Origin: an uncultured Chitinophagaceae bacterium
Lineage (GTDB): Bacteria > Bacteroidota > Bacteroidia > Chitinophagales > Chitinophagaceae
Length of the DNA stretch: 64,000 bases
Direction: 5' to 3'
Assembly: GCA_937919945.1 (NCBI GenBank)
Contig: CALESY010000048.1
Coordinates: 62,001-126,000 of the forward strand
The stretch's first letter is position 1. Every line of letters starts with the position of its first letter. Under the pieces are notes generated by a model that was not told the DNA's origin, did not search any database, and worked only from the letters and a program-made list of their open reading frames with translations. Of the stretch, positions 60,041-64,000 are shown one piece after another. The translations under genes were made by a program, and so were the position numbers.

Positions 60041-60589
60041 TTATGCGTTTTGTGTTTGCGGAGCAAATGCTTTCTTACCTGCAAAGTACAAGCCAAACAA
60101 GGCTACACTACCCACAAGGTCTGTAATAACACTGTTTTTGTAGAAAGGTATAGCATCTACATACGTCTTTGTTAAGCCTGCAAAGCTATAATCATTCCAG
60201 CCTGCTAAGAAGTAGCCGAAGTTTGATACTACAAAAAACAGGAAAGATGCAACTAGTGAATAGCCAATCACTTTTGCACCATTTACTTTACCCATTTTAG
60301 TGCCAATGAATGTAACCAAAGCCATAGCTGCATACACAATAGTCTGCTCGAAACCATAGAAGCCTTTTACACTTGTGAAAAGTGTGAAATAGACATCTGC
60401 TATGAACATAGCAAGTAAAGGCAGGATATAAGCCAATCTTTTATCAACAATCACCGCACCTCCAAACAAACCAACTGCTGCAACAGGGGTTACATTTGGT
60501 ATAAACATTTCGGCAGAAAAAATACGCAATACGGCAGTTGTGATTATCAATGCAGCCGCTATTAATATAGTACTATAGTTATTCTTCAT
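60041..60589 (-). CDS. DUF6580-type membrane protein
   Basis: A 182-aa inner-membrane protein with five or six helices. The conserved block IPNVTPVAAVGLFGG (about 30-44) and PLLAMFIADVYFT are typical of a Bacteroidota/Planctomycete family of unknown function, sometimes noted as a putative transport protein resembling the S components of ECF transporters. No ATPase or partner is beside it. The gene has its own terminator. Confidence 0.75.
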   Translation of the reverse strand: MKNNYSTILIAAALIITTAVLRIFSAEMFIPNVTPVAAVGLFGGAVIVDKRLAYILPLLAMFIADVYFTLFTSVKGFYGFEQTIVYAAMALVTFIGTKMGKVNGAKVIGYSLVASFLFFVVSNFGYFLAGWNDYSFAGLTKTYVDAIPFYKNSVITDLVGSVALFGLYFAGKKAFAPQTQNA

Positions 60590-60671
60590 ATCTGGTCAAA
60601 AGTATAAACTCGAGAGCAATAATTAAAAAACAAAAATTCACATATCCCCAATCGTCATGTATAATAATGGT

Positions 60672-63600
60672 TTATAGTCCCTTACCATGACAGCTTTTAT
60701 ATTTCTTACCACTACCGCAAGGGCAGGGGTCGTTTCGTCCAATTTTAGGCCCAGCCTGTACAGGTGTACGTTTAACAGCTGTTTCATTGTATATATCGTG
60801 TTCATCGGCTCCATAATCCTGTCCGGCTTCATCTATCTCATCTTTGTTCATCTGGTACTGGCTCATATCCGTTTGTTGTGGCACATTACGGGCAGCTTGT
60901 GGTGGTGTTTCTTCCATTGGTATACCCGCACGCAGCAAGAACGATACGATATTTTTGTTAGTTTCCAGCATCATCTGCTTAAACAGGTTGAACGCTTCAA
61001 ACTTATATATCAGCAGCGGGTCTTTCTGCTCGTACGATGCCATTTGTACCGAATTGCGCAGGTCGTCCATAGCACGCAAGTGGTCTTTCCATGCATCGTC
61101 TATCAGTGCCAGCGTCATGTTTTTCTCCAACGTCTGCATCACGCTACGTCCGTTGCTAGCTACTGCTTCTTTCAGGTTAGCATATACTTGTATGCCACGT
61201 ATGCCATCTGTAAACGGTATAACGATGTTTTCTACACGGTCGCCGTTATCATTCAATATTTGTGTCAGTGCAGGTAGTATGTTCTCGCTGATGGTAGCTG
61301 TCTTACGGTTGTAAAACTCTTTTGCCTGATGGTATAGCTTATCGCCGATGGTTGTAAGGTCTGCTTTGGCAAACTCCTCGGCTGTAATATCATGCGGCTC
61401 CATAGCAAGGTGCATCATAACATCTAGCTTGAATGCTTCAAAGTCCCTGCTATCCTCAAACTTAGTAGCTGTATCGTTGCATACATCGTACATCGCATTG
61501 TCAATATCTATCGCTAGGCGGTCACCAAACAGGGCGTGGTTGCGGCGTTTATATATAACATCGCGCTGAGAGTTCATCACATCGTCGTACTCCAGCAGGC
61601 GCTTACGTATGCCAAAGTTGTTTTCTTCTACTTTCTTTTGTGCACGCTCTATAGACTTGGTAATCATGCTATGTTGCAGCACTTCACCGTCTTTATGCCC
61701 CATCTTATCCATCAACGATGCAATGCGTTCTGAACCGAACAGGCGCATCAAATCATCTTCCAGCGATACAAAAAACTGAGATGTACCTGGGTCGCCCTGA
61801 CGGCCTGCACGCCCGCGTAACTGACGGTCAACACGGCGGCTCTCGTGGCGTTCTGTACCTATGATGGCAAGCCCGCCTGCTTCCTTCACACCAGGGCCTA
61901 GCTTGATGTCCGTACCACGGCCTGCCATGTTGGTGGCTATGGTTACAGCACCCGCCAAACCAGCTTCTGCAACTATTTGTGCTTCTTTGCTGTGTTGCTT
62001 AGCATTCAGTACGTTGTGCGGTATCTTCTTTTGTTGCAACATACGACCCAGCAGTTCAGATACTTCTACAGACGTAGTACCTACCAGTACAGGCCGGCCT
62101 ACACCACGCAACGCTTCTATCTCGTCTATTACAGCTTTATATTTTTCACGCTTTGTTTTATATACAAGGTCTTGTTGGTCTTTGCGCGATATGGGCATAT
62201 TGGTTGGTATCGCAACCACATCTAGTTTGTAGATTTCCCACAATTCACCTGCTTCCGTTTCAGCAGTACCTGTCATACCTGCCAGCTTGTGATACATACG
62301 GAAGAAGTTTTGCAGCGTAATGGTAGCGAATGTTTGTGTAGCTGCTTCTACCTCTACGTTTTCTTTCGCTTCTATTGCCTGATGCAGTCCATCGCTATAG
62401 CGTCGGCCATCCAGTATACGACCTGTCTGCTCATCTACTATCTTCACTTTGCCGTCCATCACCACATATTCCACATCTTTGTCAAACAGGGTATATGCTT
62501 TCAGCAACTGTTGCAATGAGTGTATACGGTCTGCTTTTACAGCGTATTCCTGCAGGAGTGCATCTTTACGTTGTGCTTTTTCTTCGGGTGTAATATTATC
62601 ATTGTCAATAGCACTCAAACCTGTAGCAATGTCGGGCAGCACAAAGAAGTTAGGGTCTTCGCCCGACTGTGTAACAAGGGCAATACCTTTTTCAGTCAGG
62701 TCGACACTGTTATTTTTTTCGTCTATGCTGAAGTAGAGTTCAGCATCTACTATTGGCATGTGGCGTTTTTGTTCGCCTATATAATAATTTTCGGCTTTTT
62801 GCAGTATTTGCTTGTTACCTTCCTCACTAAGGAATTTTATCAGGGCTGTATTCTTTGGCAAGCCTCTGAAAGCACGGTACAGTTGCAATCCGCCATTATC
62901 TTTATCTGTTTTGCCTTCGTTTATCAGTCTTTTTGCTTCGGTAAGTGTAGTGTTTATTACACGTTTTTGTGCTTCAATCAGCTTTTCAATACGTGGTTTC
63001 AGTTGGTGAAACTGTTGTTCATCACCCTTTGGTACAGGGCCTGATATAATGAGAGGTGTGCGTGCATCATCAACTAATACGCTATCTACCTCATCCACCA
63101 TGGCGTAATGGTGCTTGCGTTGCACTTTCTCGTCAGGCTGGTGTACCATGTTGTCGCGGAGGTAGTCGAAGCCGAATTCATTATTTGTACCATAAGTTAT
63201 ATCTGCCATATACGCTTTGCGGCGCATTGGCGAGTTGGGTTGGTGTTTATCTATACAATCAACCGTGAGTCCTAAGAATTCAAAAAGTGGGCCGTTCCAT
63301 TCCTGGTCACGACGCGCCAGATAATCGTTTACTGTTACTATGTGTACGCCGTCTGCCGCAAGAGCATTCAGGTATGCAGGTAGGGTAGATACCAGAGTTT
63401 TACCTTCACCTGTAGCCATTTCAGCTATCTTGCCTTCGTGCAGGGTTATACCACCTATCAACTGTACATCGTAGTGTACCATATTCCACGTTACGGTGTT
63501 GCCAGCTGCCTGCCACGTGTTGCTGAAGTGACACTGGTCGCCTTCAATGCGTATGTAATCTTTTTCAAGTGCCAGTTCTTTATCCAATTCGGTAGCGCTA

Positions 63601-63992
63601 GAAACTATTACCGGATTTTCCTTCAGCCTTCTCGATGCTTCTTTTACTACAGCAAAAGCCTCAGGTAATATTTTTTCCAGTATTTCTTCTATTTGCTGGT
63701 CGCGCTTTTTTATGAGTTTATCAACTTCATTATATATAGCCTCTCGCGCGTGCAGGTCAGTTTCGGGGTGTTCGTCTGCAGCAGCTTTTTGTTTAGCTAT
63801 TTCAGCGTCAATATCTGTAAGGTATTCACGTATCTGTTGGCGAAATACCTGTGTTTTATTACGAAGCTGGTCGTGTGTCAGAGATTGTAGTTCGTTATAT
63901 ATCCTGTTGATGTCGGCTACTATGGGTTGTAAGCGTTTTACGTCTTTATCAGATTTGCTGCCGCCAAACAGTTTGGAAAGGAAACTTATCAT
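60672..63992 (-). CDS. secA: preprotein translocase ATPase SecA
   Basis: SecA is the ATPase that drives unfolded preproteins through SecYEG. The 1106-aa product has the DEAD-like motor (MATGEGKTLVSTLPAYLNA near the N-terminal part, VDEVDSVLVDDARTP, TIATNMAGRGTDI, QLRGRAGRQGDPG), the preprotein cross-linking and helical scaffold regions, a longer insertion in the middle of the N-terminal motor that is usual in Bacteroidota, and the C-terminal zinc motif CPCGSGKKYKSCHG that binds SecB/ribosome. The ATG lies 8 nt from the window edge, so its promoter is not visible. Confidence 0.96.
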   Translation of the reverse strand: MISFLSKLFGGSKSDKDVKRLQPIVADINRIYNELQSLTHDQLRNKTQVFRQQIREYLTDIDAEIAKQKAAADEHPETDLHAREAIYNEVDKLIKKRDQQIEEILEKILPEAFAVVKEASRRLKENPVIVSSATELDKELALEKDYIRIEGDQCHFSNTWQAAGNTVTWNMVHYDVQLIGGITLHEGKIAEMATGEGKTLVSTLPAYLNALAADGVHIVTVNDYLARRDQEWNGPLFEFLGLTVDCIDKHQPNSPMRRKAYMADITYGTNNEFGFDYLRDNMVHQPDEKVQRKHHYAMVDEVDSVLVDDARTPLIISGPVPKGDEQQFHQLKPRIEKLIEAQKRVINTTLTEAKRLINEGKTDKDNGGLQLYRAFRGLPKNTALIKFLSEEGNKQILQKAENYYIGEQKRHMPIVDAELYFSIDEKNNSVDLTEKGIALVTQSGEDPNFFVLPDIATGLSAIDNDNITPEEKAQRKDALLQEYAVKADRIHSLQQLLKAYTLFDKDVEYVVMDGKVKIVDEQTGRILDGRRYSDGLHQAIEAKENVEVEAATQTFATITLQNFFRMYHKLAGMTGTAETEAGELWEIYKLDVVAIPTNMPISRKDQQDLVYKTKREKYKAVIDEIEALRGVGRPVLVGTTSVEVSELLGRMLQQKKIPHNVLNAKQHSKEAQIVAEAGLAGAVTIATNMAGRGTDIKLGPGVKEAGGLAIIGTERHESRRVDRQLRGRAGRQGDPGTSQFFVSLEDDLMRLFGSERIASLMDKMGHKDGEVLQHSMITKSIERAQKKVEENNFGIRKRLLEYDDVMNSQRDVIYKRRNHALFGDRLAIDIDNAMYDVCNDTATKFEDSRDFEAFKLDVMMHLAMEPHDITAEEFAKADLTTIGDKLYHQAKEFYNRKTATISENILPALTQILNDNGDRVENIVIPFTDGIRGIQVYANLKEAVASNGRSVMQTLEKNMTLALIDDAWKDHLRAMDDLRNSVQMASYEQKDPLLIYKFEAFNLFKQMMLETNKNIVSFLLRAGIPMEETPPQAARNVPQQTDMSQYQMNKDEIDEAGQDYGADEHDIYNETAVKRTPVQAGPKIGRNDPCPCGSGKKYKSCHGKGL

Positions 63993-64000
63993 TATTGTTT

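Noticed and set aside
1..64000. CRISPR array, IS elements, prophage, tRNA or rRNA genes
   Set aside because: No direct repeats with spacers, transposase or integrase motifs, or cloverleaf-type sequences were seen on reading both strands.

Overview
The window is chromosomal DNA from a member of the Bacteroidota, probably Chitinophagales-like (the phylum is well supported, the finer placement is a guess). The reasons are: many genes are preceded by the Bacteroidota -7 promoter element TAnnTTTG, sometimes with TTTG 19-21 nt upstream; there are type IX secretion (T9SS) cargo proteins with C-terminal sorting domains; there are PorD, PorE-like, DUF4296 and DUF4835 families; UvrA, PurF and SecA are of the Bacteroidota type. 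No tRNA, rRNA, CRISPR array, insertion sequence or phage gene was seen. Gene density is high on both strands and the region reads as core genome rather than as an island.

Layout. 1-5.9 kb: a truncated PorE-like T9SS envelope protein, prmA, plsY, an M48 lipoprotein protease, a spermidine-synthase-like methyltransferase, and oxyR convergent to it. 6.2-11.5 kb: a 1077-aa T9SS cargo, then YdeI-like, thioesterase and glycosyltransferase genes. 11.5-16.4 kb: the membrane pyrophosphatase hppA, an ECF sigma/anti-sigma pair and an unknown protein. 16.4-16.5 kb: a candidate small RNA on the minus strand. 16.6-20.2 kb: an M1 metallopeptidase joined to what looks like an Omp85-type outer-membrane barrel, then a tiny orphan T9SS sorting-domain ORF. 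20.4-28 kb: purF, a LysE-type exporter, tsaE, copA and a metzincin T9SS cargo. 28-32 kb: uvrA and a polyprenyl diphosphate synthase. 32-42 kb: an OmpA/TSP3 protein, a methyltransferase, a cytochrome c peroxidase with an odd second haem site, two GNATs, small secreted proteins, YceI, an acyl-CoA dehydrogenase, an SNase-like protein and a bestrophin. 42-52.6 kb: a DEAD-box helicase, RlpA, a beta-propeller T9SS cargo, a small zincin-like protein, a TPR hybrid histidine kinase with a membrane-anchored receiver beside it, and an aspartate aminotransferase. 52.6-56.6 kb (minus): an apparent operon ECF sigma - anti-sigma - lipoprotein - coaBC - porD - DUF4296. 56.7-64 kb: an outer-membrane protein, an M14 carboxypeptidase, pterin dehydratase with a SET protein, a DUF6580 membrane protein and secA.

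The common theme is the cell envelope and export. SecA moves proteins across the inner membrane, PorD and the PorE-like protein serve T9SS, and at least three large cargoes carry its sorting signal. Two ECF/anti-sigma modules and a kinase/receiver pair could sense envelope or intracellular state. The most unusual items are the M1-peptidase/barrel fusion, the unassigned small RNA, the CX3CH haem motif, the metzincin whose Met-turn has Leu, the tail-anchored receiver, and the pair of related anti-sigma factors of which one has lost its zinc ligands.

Several starts were moved downstream of the longest possible ORF because a promoter or terminator lies inside the longer version. In several genes the -7 element sits so close to the ATG that the mRNA would be leaderless.
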